From: Kistimonas sp964291485
Lineage (GTDB): Bacteria > Pseudomonadota > Gammaproteobacteria > Pseudomonadales > Endozoicomonadaceae
Assembly (NCBI GenBank): GCA_964291485.2
Contig: OZ220224.1
Coordinates: forward strand, 558,001 to 622,000
Reading direction: 5' to 3'
Length of the DNA stretch: 64,000 bases
The position numbers and the translations under genes are program-made. The notes below the pieces were generated by a model that saw only the letters and a program-made list of their open reading frames with translations, was not told where the DNA came from and ran no database searches. Below are positions 49,330 through 59,483 of this stretch, piece after piece. How positions within the stretch are numbered: the first letter of the stretch is position 1; each line of letters opens with the position of its first letter.

Positions 49330-51489
49330 ATGACTTCGATTCGTTACGAGAAAACCTCCGACCATATCGTTCACCTGATCATGGATCGTCCGGATGGTTC
49401 CACCAATATCATGGATGCGGCATTTCAGCAGGATTTCCATGAAGTGGTCGACAGGCTGGAGGCTGAAAAAGAAACCCTGACAGGTGTCATTCTGCGTTCT
49501 GCGAAGAAAACCTTTTTTGCGGGTGGAGACCTGAAGTCGCTTATCCAGATCGATGCAGAGCAGGGAGAAATGTTCTTTCGCAGTGTTGAAGCCATGAAGG
49601 CGGATATGCGCCGGCTGGAAACACTGGGCGTTCCGGTCGTTGCAGCCATCAACGGTACAGCACTGGGTGGTGGCTGGGAACTGTGTCTGATGTGCCACCA
49701 CCGGATTGCTCTGACGGATGACAGTATTCGTCTGGGGTTACCGGAAGTCACGCTGGGGTTGTTGCCCGGGGCGGGTGGCATAGTTCGTACCGTACGATTG
49801 TTGGGACTGGAAGCCGCGTTCCCTTTGCTGATGGAAGGCAAGCAGCTGCGTCCGGCAGCCGCGCAGCAGCGGGGGCTGATCCATGCGCTGGTAGCAACAG
49901 AAGAACAGTTACAGTCAGAGGCGGAAGCCTGGATCAAGAAGAATGCGACGTCTGTTCAACCCTGGGATGTAAAAGGCTACAGAATACCGGGGGGAACACC
50001 TTTAACGCCCAAGCTGGCGCAGAAACTGGCAATTGCTCCCGCCATGTTGAAAGAGAAAACCAAGGGTTGCTATCCGGCACCCGAAGCGATTCTCTGTGTT
50101 GCCGTGGAAGGGGCACAGGTGGATTTTGAGACCGCAACCCGCATTGAATCCCGCTGGTTTACCCGGATGGTGACCGGTCAAGTTTCAAAAAATATGATTG
50201 GCACTTTCTGGTTCCAGCTTAATGCTATCAAGGCAGGTGGTAGCCGGCCGGAGGTGGCTGGCACTGTCCCCGTGAAAACAGTCGGCATTCTGGGGGCCGG
50301 AATGATGGGCGCCGGTATTGCCTGGGCCTGTGCTTCGCAGGGCATAGAGGTAGTGCTGAAAGATGTCAGTCTAGAGCAGGCTGAAAAGGGCAAAGCCTAT
50401 TCAGTACAATTGTTGGACAAGCGCCTGAAGCTCAAGCAGGTGTCTGAGGCTGACAAGTTATCAGTGATGGATCGCATAAAGACCACCACCTCGGCCGATG
50501 ATCTGGCAGGTTGTGATTTGGTGATTGAAGCGGTGTTTGAAGATCGGGAATTGAAAGCATCGGTCACACGTGAGGCTGAAGCCGCTCTGGCTGAGTCCAC
50601 GGTGTTTGCATCCAATACATCGACGTTACCGATTTCCGGTCTGGCTGAAGCCAGCGTCAGACCGGCTAACTTCATCGGCCTGCATTTCTTCTCACCTGTG
50701 GACAAGATGCCGCTGGTAGAGATTATTCGCGGTGAGCAAACCTCCAATGACACGCTGGCGAAAGCCTTTGATTTTGTCTTACAGATCAACAAAACCCCTA
50801 TCGTGGTGAATGACAGCCGGGGCTTTTTCACGTCCAGGGTGTTTGGCACCTTTACTAACGAGGGAATCGCCATGTTGGCGGAAGGCGTGCCCGGCGCTGC
50901 GATTGAAAATGGTGCACTGTTGGCGGGGATGCCGGTCGGACCGCTGGCTATCTGTGACGAGGTTAGCCTGACTTTAATGGGGCGGATTCGTAGCCAAGCT
51001 ATTAAAGACTTGAAAGCGGAAGGCAAAGCCTATCTCGAACATCCGGCGGATGCTGCTGTAGATGTGATGCTGGGGCTGGGACGAGCCGGTCGCACAGCAG
51101 GTATGGGTTTCTATGAATATCCGGGAAAAGGGCAGAAATTCCTCTGGTCCGGATTGACAGAACATTTCACACCCGCCCCAGAGATATTGCCGCTACAGGA
51201 TATCAAGGACCGGTTGCTGTTTATTCAGGCACTGGAAACGGTGCGCTGCCTGGAGGAGGGTGTACTGGGCAGTGTCCGGGATGCCAATATAGGTTCCATT
51301 TTCAGCATTGGCTTTGCGGCTTGGACGGGCGGGGCATTGCAGTTCATCAACCAGTACGGCATCCGTGATTTTGTGGCTCGGTCGCAGGTGTTGGCGGAAC
51401 AGTTCGGAGAGCGTTTCACACCTCCAGCCTTGTTACTTGAGCAAGCTGCAAAGGGTGAGCGCTTTAAGGATCTGGATAGCGTTTATTGA
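49330..51489 (+). CDS. FadJ-like fatty-acid oxidation multifunctional protein
   Basis: This 719-residue fusion hydrates enoyl-CoA and oxidises 3-hydroxyacyl-CoA. The N-terminal crotonase domain has GGDLKSLIQID, GTALGGGWELCLMCHHR and LPEVTLGLLPGAGGIVRTVRL. The C-terminal dehydrogenase begins with the Rossmann motif VGILGAGMMGAGIAWACASQG near residue 316 and contains IGLHFFSPVDKMPLVEII and NDSRGFF. The ATG at 49330 has GAGAGGGGG upstream. It partners the preceding thiolase. Confidence 0.92.
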   Translation: MTSIRYEKTSDHIVHLIMDRPDGSTNIMDAAFQQDFHEVVDRLEAEKETLTGVILRSAKKTFFAGGDLKSLIQIDAEQGEMFFRSVEAMKADMRRLETLGVPVVAAINGTALGGGWELCLMCHHRIALTDDSIRLGLPEVTLGLLPGAGGIVRTVRLLGLEAAFPLLMEGKQLRPAAAQQRGLIHALVATEEQLQSEAEAWIKKNATSVQPWDVKGYRIPGGTPLTPKLAQKLAIAPAMLKEKTKGCYPAPEAILCVAVEGAQVDFETATRIESRWFTRMVTGQVSKNMIGTFWFQLNAIKAGGSRPEVAGTVPVKTVGILGAGMMGAGIAWACASQGIEVVLKDVSLEQAEKGKAYSVQLLDKRLKLKQVSEADKLSVMDRIKTTTSADDLAGCDLVIEAVFEDRELKASVTREAEAALAESTVFASNTSTLPISGLAEASVRPANFIGLHFFSPVDKMPLVEIIRGEQTSNDTLAKAFDFVLQINKTPIVVNDSRGFFTSRVFGTFTNEGIAMLAEGVPGAAIENGALLAGMPVGPLAICDEVSLTLMGRIRSQAIKDLKAEGKAYLEHPADAAVDVMLGLGRAGRTAGMGFYEYPGKGQKFLWSGLTEHFTPAPEILPLQDIKDRLLFIQALETVRCLEEGVLGSVRDANIGSIFSIGFAAWTGGALQFINQYGIRDFVARSQVLAEQFGERFTPPALLLEQAAKGERFKDLDSVY

Positions 51490-51528
51490 TTGTGCGATTG
51501 ATCGGATAAAACAGGAAACCATCTGACC

Positions 51529-52716
51529 ATGACCAGCCCCCTTGCCGGCTTGAAAGTTCTGGATTTCACGACCTTGCTGCCCGGTCCCTATGCAACGATG
51601 TTGCTGGCGGATATGGGGGCAGAGATCATCCGGGTCGAGGCGCTGAACCGACCGGATATGCTAAGGCTGCTGCCGCCGATGGTCGACGCTGGCATCTCGG
51701 CTGCGCATGCAACTATTAACCGGAACAAACAGTCCATAGCCCTGGATTTGAAAAAGCCCGAAGCGGTAGAGATTGTCCGGCGATTGGTGGAATCTCACGA
51801 TATTGTCATTGAGCAATTCCGACCTGGTGTGATGCGGCGTCTTGGGCTGGACTACGACGCTCTTAAAGCGCTCAATCCCGAGCTGATTTACTGCTCTATA
51901 ACCGGTTATGGCCAGACTGGCCCCCTTAAAGACCGGGCAGGTCACGATATCAATTATCAGGCCTTGTCGGGTTTGGCCAGTTACAGCGGTAGCAGGGAGA
52001 CAGGTCCGGGGCTGCATGCAGTGCAGATCGCAGACATTGCTGGAGGCTCACACCATGCGGTGATGGGGATTCTGGCGGCAGTGATTCAGCGCCAAACCAC
52101 CGGATTGGGACAGCATGTGGATATCAGCATGTTTGATGGTGCAGTGGCACTGAATGCGATGGCTGGCGCCGGCTTCCTGGCCGATGGACGATCACCCGAG
52201 CCGGAACGGGAAATCCTCAACGGTGGCAGTTTTTATGGCTATTACCGTACTCTGGATGACCGATGGTTCTCTGTAGGAAGTCTGGAACCGCAGTTTGCGG
52301 AGTGCTTTTTTCGGGCGATTGGCAAACCCGAGTGGTTTTCGAGGGTGGCTGATGTTCAACCCGAGCAACAGCAGAAGTTACGAAACGATATCCAGACCCG
52401 GTTTTTACAAAATACATTTGAAGAGTGGCGGGTCATATTTGAGCCGTTGGATCTATGTGTTGAACCGGTTTTGACATTATCTGAGACAACCCGTCATCAG
52501 CATAGCCAAGCCCGTGATCTGATCGTTGATGTACCGGATGGCAGCGGTAAGAGCCACGCTCAATTGGCTTGTCCAATACAATTTTCCAGCACACCTTTGC
52601 AATATCAAAGGACTGGTGTCATGCCCGGAACGGATACACACGAGGTACTGCGTGAACTTGGCTTGGATCAGCAGGCGATAGGTGAATTGATGGATCAGGG
52701 CATAGCTGGTCATTAG
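51529..52716 (+). CDS. CaiB/BaiF family CoA-transferase or acyl-CoA racemase
   Basis: The 395 residues show the family start LAGLKVLDFTTLLPGPYATMLLADMGAEIIRVEA and FEQFRPGVMRRLGLDYDAL-type segment (IEQFRPGVMRRL), plus the conserved region HDINYQALSGLASYSG. Asp in AGHDINYQ is the usual catalytic position of alpha-methylacyl-CoA racemase-like members. Racemisation of 2-methylacyl-CoA would allow methyl-branched acids into beta-oxidation; the exact role is inferred. Confidence 0.9.
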   Translation: MTSPLAGLKVLDFTTLLPGPYATMLLADMGAEIIRVEALNRPDMLRLLPPMVDAGISAAHATINRNKQSIALDLKKPEAVEIVRRLVESHDIVIEQFRPGVMRRLGLDYDALKALNPELIYCSITGYGQTGPLKDRAGHDINYQALSGLASYSGSRETGPGLHAVQIADIAGGSHHAVMGILAAVIQRQTTGLGQHVDISMFDGAVALNAMAGAGFLADGRSPEPEREILNGGSFYGYYRTLDDRWFSVGSLEPQFAECFFRAIGKPEWFSRVADVQPEQQQKLRNDIQTRFLQNTFEEWRVIFEPLDLCVEPVLTLSETTRHQHSQARDLIVDVPDGSGKSHAQLACPIQFSSTPLQYQRTGVMPGTDTHEVLRELGLDQQAIGELMDQGIAGH

Positions 52717-52834
52717 TGATCGCCCTTCTGTCTTGTTCATGATTTTTTGGTGGTCAAAGCCCTGAAACCTTTGAGCAAAAACATACCAGACTGATCACGT
52801 CGAATCCTGATTGATGAGAGAAATGCAGTTCTCA

Positions 52835-54628
52835 TCAGAAGGTTTGTAAAGCCTTCATCATTAACTGGATATTTCGGTCAATATCCATACGGTCTTTTTC
52901 CGAAAAACCCTGCTTGCGTTTGGCTTCGTACTGCTGTTTCAAGAAACCGGGAGCAGGTTCAAGAATAAAACAATTGTATCGTTTAGCGTCCCTGTTAACC
53001 CGCCAAAAGACAGGTTCCTGATCAGTACTAAGGGGAGACTGTGCGACAAATTTTGTTATTCCTCTGCTGTCTGTATACTGTAAAACAGTCAGTCGCTGAA
53101 TCGCTTCTGTTTCTGGGTTATAGAAACCATCGGCCATACAATCTGTTGATTCGAGCTCTGCCGGATTGACGGCTACGGTCTTAAATGCGGTTGGTCGGCC
53201 TTTAATTGCTCCCTCATTGTCAAGGCGTTGGCTAGATACTTTATGATCTTGCGCAAGCCATAATTCTCTTTTTTTATACTCAATCAGCTCATTAAATTGA
53301 ACTCCTTCATACCGTGTATCAATATTTCTTGTCTTTGCTACCACAGAAGGAACTTTAATCGAGTAATAATCATAATGTGAACTGTGATATAGGATACATG
53401 CTCCATTAAACCTATAATAGATATATTCTTTGAATACATTAATGTCTGAAATGCTCAATAGCTTCATTAGATCCTGTTCATTCTCATCAGTCGTCAAGTC
53501 GAGTATGGGAACGTCTGTTCTCAGCCAGAGCTTGGTCAGGCCAAAATCTCTTTTGGCAAACTTCATTGCAGTTTCAGCCTGTGTTGTTAAATAGAGCCCT
53601 TTTCCCATCATTTCTTCATTAACATTTTCCGTATCAGGGTTATAGATATCCTTATCTTTTTCAAACTTGCGTCGCCGTTTGATTTCCCTATCGAATTCCC
53701 CACCCCGATAAAATGCTTTTTCTACAGGCCAGCATGAACAATGGTTACGGAGGTAGTCAGCCATAATACTGTCCCACTCAAGCACCTTTTCAAATTCAAA
53801 TGCAAGTTCTTCGATGTGCTCAATATTATTTTTGATCTTTTTCTCTGAAAGCTCCTTGTCCAGGCCCAGTCCACGGGATCTCAAATCCAGAAGTGAGAGT
53901 TTCATCAGGTGGATGCAGTGTTTTTCGGGAAGTCTTTTTAAAGAAACACTCAGCCCTTGCGATATTCCCTTGAAATGCATAAAGGTCTGCAATGCCTTTC
54001 TTTCTGCTATATTCTCAAGGTTGATTTTTTTAATCAGCTTATTCGCTTGATAATGCTGAGTATCGGATAGCATTAATCGACCGAGAAATGGGTCTTTTTG
54101 TTCGAGGGCCTCAACAAGATCACTCAACATCACGTGATCATTCAGGCTGTTTTCAGAAAAGCAAGGCGTTAGCAGACTATACAAATTACTTTTGGCACTT
54201 TCAACGAGTTCGTCACCGTCTAGGTCCTCGAAACGTAACAGTTTTCCATTTCTACAAACCGCTATTTCCACCAAAGCACAGTCCCCTTTTTCATGAATGA
54301 ATTTTCCAAGGGTTTCCAGTACATGGAAAATGGTTTCCTGAGGAGCGGATAAAGGTTCAATAGATCGCTTGTTAAGGGCTTTGCTCAGTATTCTGATTTC
54401 TGTCTCTCCGGTAATGTCCTGTTCACTGGGAACAACTTCTTTAAGCTGAGACAGCAATCGAAGATGGCTCTCTTTAGCCATATCCGGTTCAAAATCACGG
54501 ACCCTAACCCATCGCCCCTCCGATGTTACACCGAATTCTTTTAATAATGGAGACTGTTTCCCTGCCTGATGTGAATGCTTATGAAGCCCCTGGATCAAAT
54601 TTGCTTTCTGAAGGTCTGTCATGCCCAT
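52835..54628 (-). CDS. ADP-ribosyltransferase-like protein, candidate effector
   Basis: This 597-residue protein has no family I can name for its N-terminal two-thirds. From residue ~305 three motifs follow the ART order: FYRGG (Arg308) for the first strand, GKGLYLTTQAETAMKFA (Tyr346) for the NAD-binding strand and helix, and QFNELIEY (Glu447) for a possible catalytic Glu. The second motif is very close to that in PARP-like and DUF3990-like proteins. The ATG at 54628 has AGGAG upstream; the open frame to 54709 lacks one. It is AT-rich and lies opposite to the beta-oxidation genes, which it separates. Confidence 0.6.
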   Translation of the reverse strand: MGMTDLQKANLIQGLHKHSHQAGKQSPLLKEFGVTSEGRWVRVRDFEPDMAKESHLRLLSQLKEVVPSEQDITGETEIRILSKALNKRSIEPLSAPQETIFHVLETLGKFIHEKGDCALVEIAVCRNGKLLRFEDLDGDELVESAKSNLYSLLTPCFSENSLNDHVMLSDLVEALEQKDPFLGRLMLSDTQHYQANKLIKKINLENIAERKALQTFMHFKGISQGLSVSLKRLPEKHCIHLMKLSLLDLRSRGLGLDKELSEKKIKNNIEHIEELAFEFEKVLEWDSIMADYLRNHCSCWPVEKAFYRGGEFDREIKRRRKFEKDKDIYNPDTENVNEEMMGKGLYLTTQAETAMKFAKRDFGLTKLWLRTDVPILDLTTDENEQDLMKLLSISDINVFKEYIYYRFNGACILYHSSHYDYYSIKVPSVVAKTRNIDTRYEGVQFNELIEYKKRELWLAQDHKVSSQRLDNEGAIKGRPTAFKTVAVNPAELESTDCMADGFYNPETEAIQRLTVLQYTDSRGITKFVAQSPLSTDQEPVFWRVNRDAKRYNCFILEPAPGFLKQQYEAKRKQGFSEKDRMDIDRNIQLMMKALQTF

Positions 54629-55406
54629 AAAATATAACTCCTTTTGTATTCCTGTGTACTTGAGCTCTGCAACAATTGGTACCGCATTTGTTAAGAAATA
54701 ATCTGGCATCTATTAATAAATGGGATAATCACTAACTCTTATTAAATGGCAGTGTTCGTTCAAGTAACTTGCGTTTTCATTGTCTCGTATTTTGTTTTTT
54801 GCCATTCATTTCTATTTTAATTTTTTATGGTTTTAATCTTCTGAATAATTAAAGGTATGACAGTTAGAGGTCGTAAAGTTTAAGAAAAATATCACTAAAA
54901 TAAAGCAATGCTAACTATATTGATAACTACTATTAACAATTTAGAAAGCAATAACGGTTTATTTATGAAAGGAATACAAATGAGATGCGATTCCGGATGA
55001 GTATTGCTTCATATCAAGTAAGTTTGAGGGGGAAATTCACAATCAGTGCTGATGGTCGATGGTTACTTGGTGGTGTTAGGGGGTATCAGCATAGCGAGGG
55101 GGAGTCTGACAGGACGATTAGGTTCGACTCTAGTTGGAAGCTTGCAGGTTTGGCCTGTCATTCTGGACCATTATTTATTGTAATGGCAAGAGAGTGAGAG
55201 ATGGTGATTGCAGATGTTATCTCGCAAGAGATTAGGCACAGAAGTGCTTGTGTAGAACAATAAAGCACGGTCCTCAACGATTGTTATACTGTCTTTCTGC
55301 GTGCAATCAACCAGCGCCTGCGCTAGCGTGGACTTGTACAAAGATGCCTGTCGATACCTCGGGAGGCAGGGGCCGCAGCGCATTGCCAGTGACAGGATAA
55401 TAATCA
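54629..55406. other. AT-rich gap between the ART-like gene and the acyl-CoA dehydrogenase gene
   Basis: This 778-bp interval begins very AT-rich (the upstream region of the ART-like gene). A 70-codon plus-strand frame at 54985-55197 has no ribosome site at its start and no recognisable family, so I do not call it. The last ~200 bp should hold the acyl-CoA dehydrogenase promoter. Confidence 0.4.
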
Positions 55407-56564
55407 ATGAATTTCGAACTCACCGAAGATCAGAAAGCCTGCCAGCAGACAGCAAAAACCTTTTCCGATAAAGAATTGCTTCCCAATGCTGCCGAATGGG
55501 ACAGTCAGGGGCATTTCCCTGTGGATGTTATTCGGAAAGCCGGTGATATGGGCTTTTTGTCCCTTTATACGGCGGAAGGCCAGGGCGGCATGGGCATGTC
55601 TCGTCTGGACGCGAGCCTGGTATTTGAGCAGCTGGCCATGGGATGTACATCCACTACGGCCTATTTGACCATCCACAACATGGTGACCTGGATGGTAGCC
55701 TGCTTTGCCCATGACCCGGTGCGTGAGACCTTTTGTGAAAAGCTGGTGACCGGTGAATGGCTGGGGTCTTACTGCCTGACTGAGCCGGGCTCCGGAAGTG
55801 ATGCGGCATCCCTGAAAACCACGGCAACCCGTGATGGCGATAGCTATATTCTCAATGGTAGCAAGGTGTTTATTTCCGGTGCTGGCAGTACCGATGTGCT
55901 GGTTATGATGGCGCGTACCGGTGGCGAAGGGGCGGGTGGCGTTTCTGCCTTTGTCCTTAAGGCTGATACTGATGGCATCAGCTATGGACGCAAGGAAGAA
56001 AAGATGGGTTGGAACTGCCAGCCAACACGTCAGGTGAATCTTGATAATGTACGGGTACCCATTGCTAACCGGTTGGGTGAAGAAGGTGAGGGGTTCCGTT
56101 TCGCTATGATGGGGCTGGATGGCGGGCGTATTAACATCGCGACGTGCTCAATTGGTACAGCTCAACAGGCGCTTAATACCGCCAGAAACTATATGCTGGA
56201 ACGCAAGCAGTTCGGAAAACAATTGGCCGGTTTCCAGGCGCTACAGTTCAAACTGGCCGATATGAACACAGAGCTGGTCGCCGCCCGGCAAATGGTACGG
56301 ATGGCCGCTGATAAACTGGATCGTAAAGATCCACAGGCATCGGCCTACTGTGCAATGGCTAAACGCTTTGCCACGGATATTGGGTTCAAAGTCTGCAATG
56401 AAGCGCTGCAGATTCATGGTGGTTATGGCTATATTCGGGAATACCCGTTGGAACGGCATGTGCGCGATACACGGGTTCACCAGATTCTTGAAGGCACCAA
56501 TGAGGTTATGCGGTTGATTATCGCCCGGCGGTTATTGTCGTCGGATGATGTTGAATTGTTATAG
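55407..56564 (+). CDS. Acyl-CoA dehydrogenase (isobutyryl/short-chain type)
   Basis: This 385-residue flavoprotein introduces the double bond in the first step of acyl-CoA oxidation. FAD/substrate motif: YCLTEPGSGSDAASLKTTA. C-terminal: LQIHGGYGYIREYPLERHVRDTRVHQILEGTNEVMRLIIARRLL, with catalytic Glu in LEGTNE. The sequence pattern resembles isobutyryl-CoA dehydrogenase and related branched-chain enzymes. It belongs functionally with the thiolase/FadJ-like/CaiB-like genes. Confidence 0.92.
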   Translation: MNFELTEDQKACQQTAKTFSDKELLPNAAEWDSQGHFPVDVIRKAGDMGFLSLYTAEGQGGMGMSRLDASLVFEQLAMGCTSTTAYLTIHNMVTWMVACFAHDPVRETFCEKLVTGEWLGSYCLTEPGSGSDAASLKTTATRDGDSYILNGSKVFISGAGSTDVLVMMARTGGEGAGGVSAFVLKADTDGISYGRKEEKMGWNCQPTRQVNLDNVRVPIANRLGEEGEGFRFAMMGLDGGRINIATCSIGTAQQALNTARNYMLERKQFGKQLAGFQALQFKLADMNTELVAARQMVRMAADKLDRKDPQASAYCAMAKRFATDIGFKVCNEALQIHGGYGYIREYPLERHVRDTRVHQILEGTNEVMRLIIARRLLSSDDVELL

Positions 56565-56758
56565 TGCAGTAGCAGAATCAATAGGCAGGCAGTATGCGTT
56601 CTCTTGCTGTCTGCACATCGCGGATAGCGAGTAGTTCTCGCACTTTACCTTGCTGGTTTATTTTAAGCTGATTCAGTATGACATCCTTGTCATACCTCTG
56701 AGATTTAGCGATCGAATGCTGTAATGCTTTGGTTACTTACTGCTATCTTCTGCTGATG

Positions 56759-58129
56759 TCATGCCTTGGTTGTATGACGAAACCCCTGTGAAACCTTTTG
56801 GAAGCGGCGCTGAACAAGGAGCATGGTGCAGAACAATGCAATGCATAGTGCGATCCAGAACCCCTTGGCTCCCTGGACGGGCATCAGCCAACTCTTCAAT
56901 GCCAATATGGATCCCAGAGGTAATGCAATTCCCCACAGTGATGAAAGCACGATCAGCATAGATGCGCGCGTATCCTTGTACCCTCTGAGAGCAGCGTTAG
57001 TGGATACCTGAAGGCTGTCAAAAACATGGTAAAGCGCAACCAGTGGCAATAGCTGGCTGGCGAGTGTGATGACGTCTACGTCACGGGTATACAACGCTGC
57101 AAGCCATACCCGGTTTCCGTAGATGAGCAGTGCCATGCCAATGGCTACGGAGAGGGCTGTCAGGATACCGATTTGTCCTCTGAAACGTGCCAGCTCATGA
57201 TGGTTGGCGCCGACAGCCTGTCCGACCCGGATGCTGGTAGCAATACCAATACCGGACGCCAACACCATGGGCAGGGTCGACAGGTTGAAAGCAATCTGGT
57301 GCGCGCCGAGAACTGTGTCTCCTGAGGGCGTCAGTAACAGAGTGATCACGGTAAAGGCCAGAAACTGGAAAAACAGTGTGCAGCCGATCGGTGCGCCAAC
57401 TCTGAGTAATGCGTAAAGTGTATCTCGCTGCAATGGTGAAAGACGGCGTAATGGACTGGTATGCTTAAATTCACGATTCAGTGCGATATAAACCAGTGTG
57501 AACAGTGGTGCCAGCCACATGATCAAGGCTGTGGCATAACCGCACCCAACGCCGCCCAGCGAAGGTATTCCCAGCTTTCCGTAGATCATGATGTAGTTGA
57601 ACGGAATATTCAGCGCCAGGCTGAGTAGCTGGATCATCATGACAGGCCGAGTGTGCTCCTGTCCTTCCAGATAGCTGCGAAGTAGCTGGTTCAGCGCAAC
57701 GCCGGGCATACCCCAGGCAACAGCGTACAGGTAACCGTTGGTGATTTCCCTTGTTTCAAGGCTCAAGCCGGTATACTCGAGTAGTGCTGGGCTCAGGTAG
57801 AGTAGCACCAGTCCAAGCAAGCCAAAGCGCAGGGCCAGACGGAACCCCTGATGCATCAAGTCAGGAATGTCGCTGTGGCGACCGGCGCCGACCATTTGGG
57901 CCACAAACGCCGTGGTTCCCATCAGCAGGCCAACCAGAAAGACATTGATCGGAATCCAGACGGTATAACCAACCGCTACTGCGGCAAGGTCGGCAGCGCT
58001 GAAGTGGCCGGCCATGAGCGTGTCAACCATACCGGCCAGGCACATGACCAGTTGTGCACCGGCCAGCGGGAGGGCGAGGCGCAAAAGGGTACGGATTTCA
58101 TTCCGTGCTGAAATGAACGAATTTTGCAT
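56759..58129 (-). CDS. MATE-family multidrug/Na+ exporter (NorM-like)
   Basis: This 456-residue protein has about 12 membrane segments. MATE signatures: LALPLAGAQLVMCLAGMVDTLMAG at the start and RVGQAVGANHHELARFRGQIG after the second-half entry. The family exports cationic drugs by Na+ or H+ antiport. The conserved Asp of the N-terminal lobe is present in MVDTLMAG. No nearby regulator is seen. Confidence 0.93.
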   Translation of the reverse strand: MQNSFISARNEIRTLLRLALPLAGAQLVMCLAGMVDTLMAGHFSAADLAAVAVGYTVWIPINVFLVGLLMGTTAFVAQMVGAGRHSDIPDLMHQGFRLALRFGLLGLVLLYLSPALLEYTGLSLETREITNGYLYAVAWGMPGVALNQLLRSYLEGQEHTRPVMMIQLLSLALNIPFNYIMIYGKLGIPSLGGVGCGYATALIMWLAPLFTLVYIALNREFKHTSPLRRLSPLQRDTLYALLRVGAPIGCTLFFQFLAFTVITLLLTPSGDTVLGAHQIAFNLSTLPMVLASGIGIATSIRVGQAVGANHHELARFRGQIGILTALSVAIGMALLIYGNRVWLAALYTRDVDVITLASQLLPLVALYHVFDSLQVSTNAALRGYKDTRASMLIVLSSLWGIALPLGSILALKSWLMPVQGAKGFWIALCIALFCTMLLVQRRFQKVSQGFRHTTKA

Positions 58130-58808
58130 GAAATAGCAGCCTTCAGGCTCGTCAGAACCTGTGCATTAACGTGTTTATAGGGATGTGTTATCCGGCGTTT
58201 TGTTCCGGACGTTATGCAAAGAATTCAGGCTGGCTAATAGATAGTGGGTTGGGGCCATCCGGTACAGACAAGTGCAGCCAGCATGGTGGCACGATGCACC
58301 AGACGAGCGAGTTGGCTGCGGTAAAGTCGGTTCATGGCAAATGAGGTGACGTGTTCGATTTAGTGTCTTTGACGTATTCCGGGTATTTTACAGGGAGGGC
58401 TGACAGGCTGATATAGGGATGTCCCTCACCACCTCCAGACAGAGTCTGGTACCCAAAATATCCAGAACTCTTGTTCCGGTTTTTGGTCAAATAAAGAGTA
58501 AACGTCCTATTTAATATACAGGTAGAACTTGCCATGCAAGCGTCATAGCGAAAACCGTTAGCCAAACTAACAAGGAGGTTGGTATTGATAATTTGGTATT
58601 CCGGCAATCAGTACTTCTCCCTGATCAGCTTGTATCCTCCTATTTATGCGATTAAGCATTTAACCTGTCAAATTTTAGTAAAACCATGCCTTCTGGATGT
58701 TTTGATTCACGGGCTTTCTGGTAGACTCCTGTACCCAAATTCTTATGTTGGTGACCTGGGCTATGCTTCAGGTTGGTTTGAACCCCGTCGATATTCTGGA
58801 AATCATTT
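58130..58808. other. Gap between the MATE exporter gene and the protease/ligase unit
   Basis: This 679-bp interval has no supported gene. Short frames at 58332-58607 (minus) and 58579-58827 (plus) lack ribosome sites and resemble nothing. It should contain the divergent promoters of norM-like and the lipoprotein gene. Confidence 0.4.
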
Positions 58809-59483
58809 ATGTCTGCTCGCAGTCTAAGCCGGTGCGCGCTGGTTTGTTTCCTTTCAACCGTTTTCCTGCTTGGCGGCTGCCAGACGCTGCAAACCGGTAG
58901 CCACAGTACCGGCACTACTGCGAGCAGTGAGCAGCAACACCCTTCAGTAAAGACGCCGGAAAAAAAACAGGAAGCGCCCAAGTGTGACCCCCGCGTCATT
59001 ACCCGAACGGAAGTTGTTTACAAGCCTGTTGAAATTGGCAACAAGCTGGTCATTGGCGCCGTTGAGCTGGCCACGTTTGAAAACCTCGGTCTGACCATGG
59101 AAGCCCGTATCGATACCGGTGCAACAACTTCATCCTTGGGGGCAACGGATATCCGCCTGTTTGAGCGGGATGGGCGGCAATGGGTCAGTTTCCGCCTGAA
59201 CGGTGAACAGAAGGATAAGGACAGCCTGGTGGTAGAACGCCAGGTGGTTCGGAATGTGATGATCAAGCGGCATGGCAAGGAGTCACAGCAGCGACCCGTG
59301 ATCAAACTCAAGGTGCGTATTGGCAAGATTGAGCAGATGGCTGAATTTACCCTGACCGATCGCAGCCAGTTTGAATTCCCGGTGTTGGTTGGTCGCAATA
59401 TCCTGACCGACATGGCCATTGTTGATGTCAGTCATGAATACCTGGTTTCCAAAAAGAAGATTGCCGACGGTAAGCAACCATGA
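58809..59483 (+). CDS. Retropepsin-like lipoprotein (RimB/ATP-dependent zinc protease family)
   Basis: The 224 residues have a lipobox VFLLGGC (Cys24) and then a low-complexity linker. The domain is the retropepsin-like family often labelled ATP-dependent zinc protease, with ARIDTGATTSSLGATDIR near residue 98 as the catalytic Asp loop and FPVLVGRNILTDMAIVDVS as the second-half motif. It is a tethered periplasmic relative of RimB, which trims poly-glutamate tails. It overlaps the next gene by 4 bp, forming one unit of three. Confidence 0.88.
   Translation: MSARSLSRCALVCFLSTVFLLGGCQTLQTGSHSTGTTASSEQQHPSVKTPEKKQEAPKCDPRVITRTEVVYKPVEIGNKLVIGAVELATFENLGLTMEARIDTGATTSSLGATDIRLFERDGRQWVSFRLNGEQKDKDSLVVERQVVRNVMIKRHGKESQQRPVIKLKVRIGKIEQMAEFTLTDRSQFEFPVLVGRNILTDMAIVDVSHEYLVSKKKIADGKQP

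Noticed and set aside
54985..55197. 70-codon frame upstream of the acyl-CoA dehydrogenase gene
   Set aside because: No ribosome site, no recognised family and no strong start; could be a small gene but unsupported.
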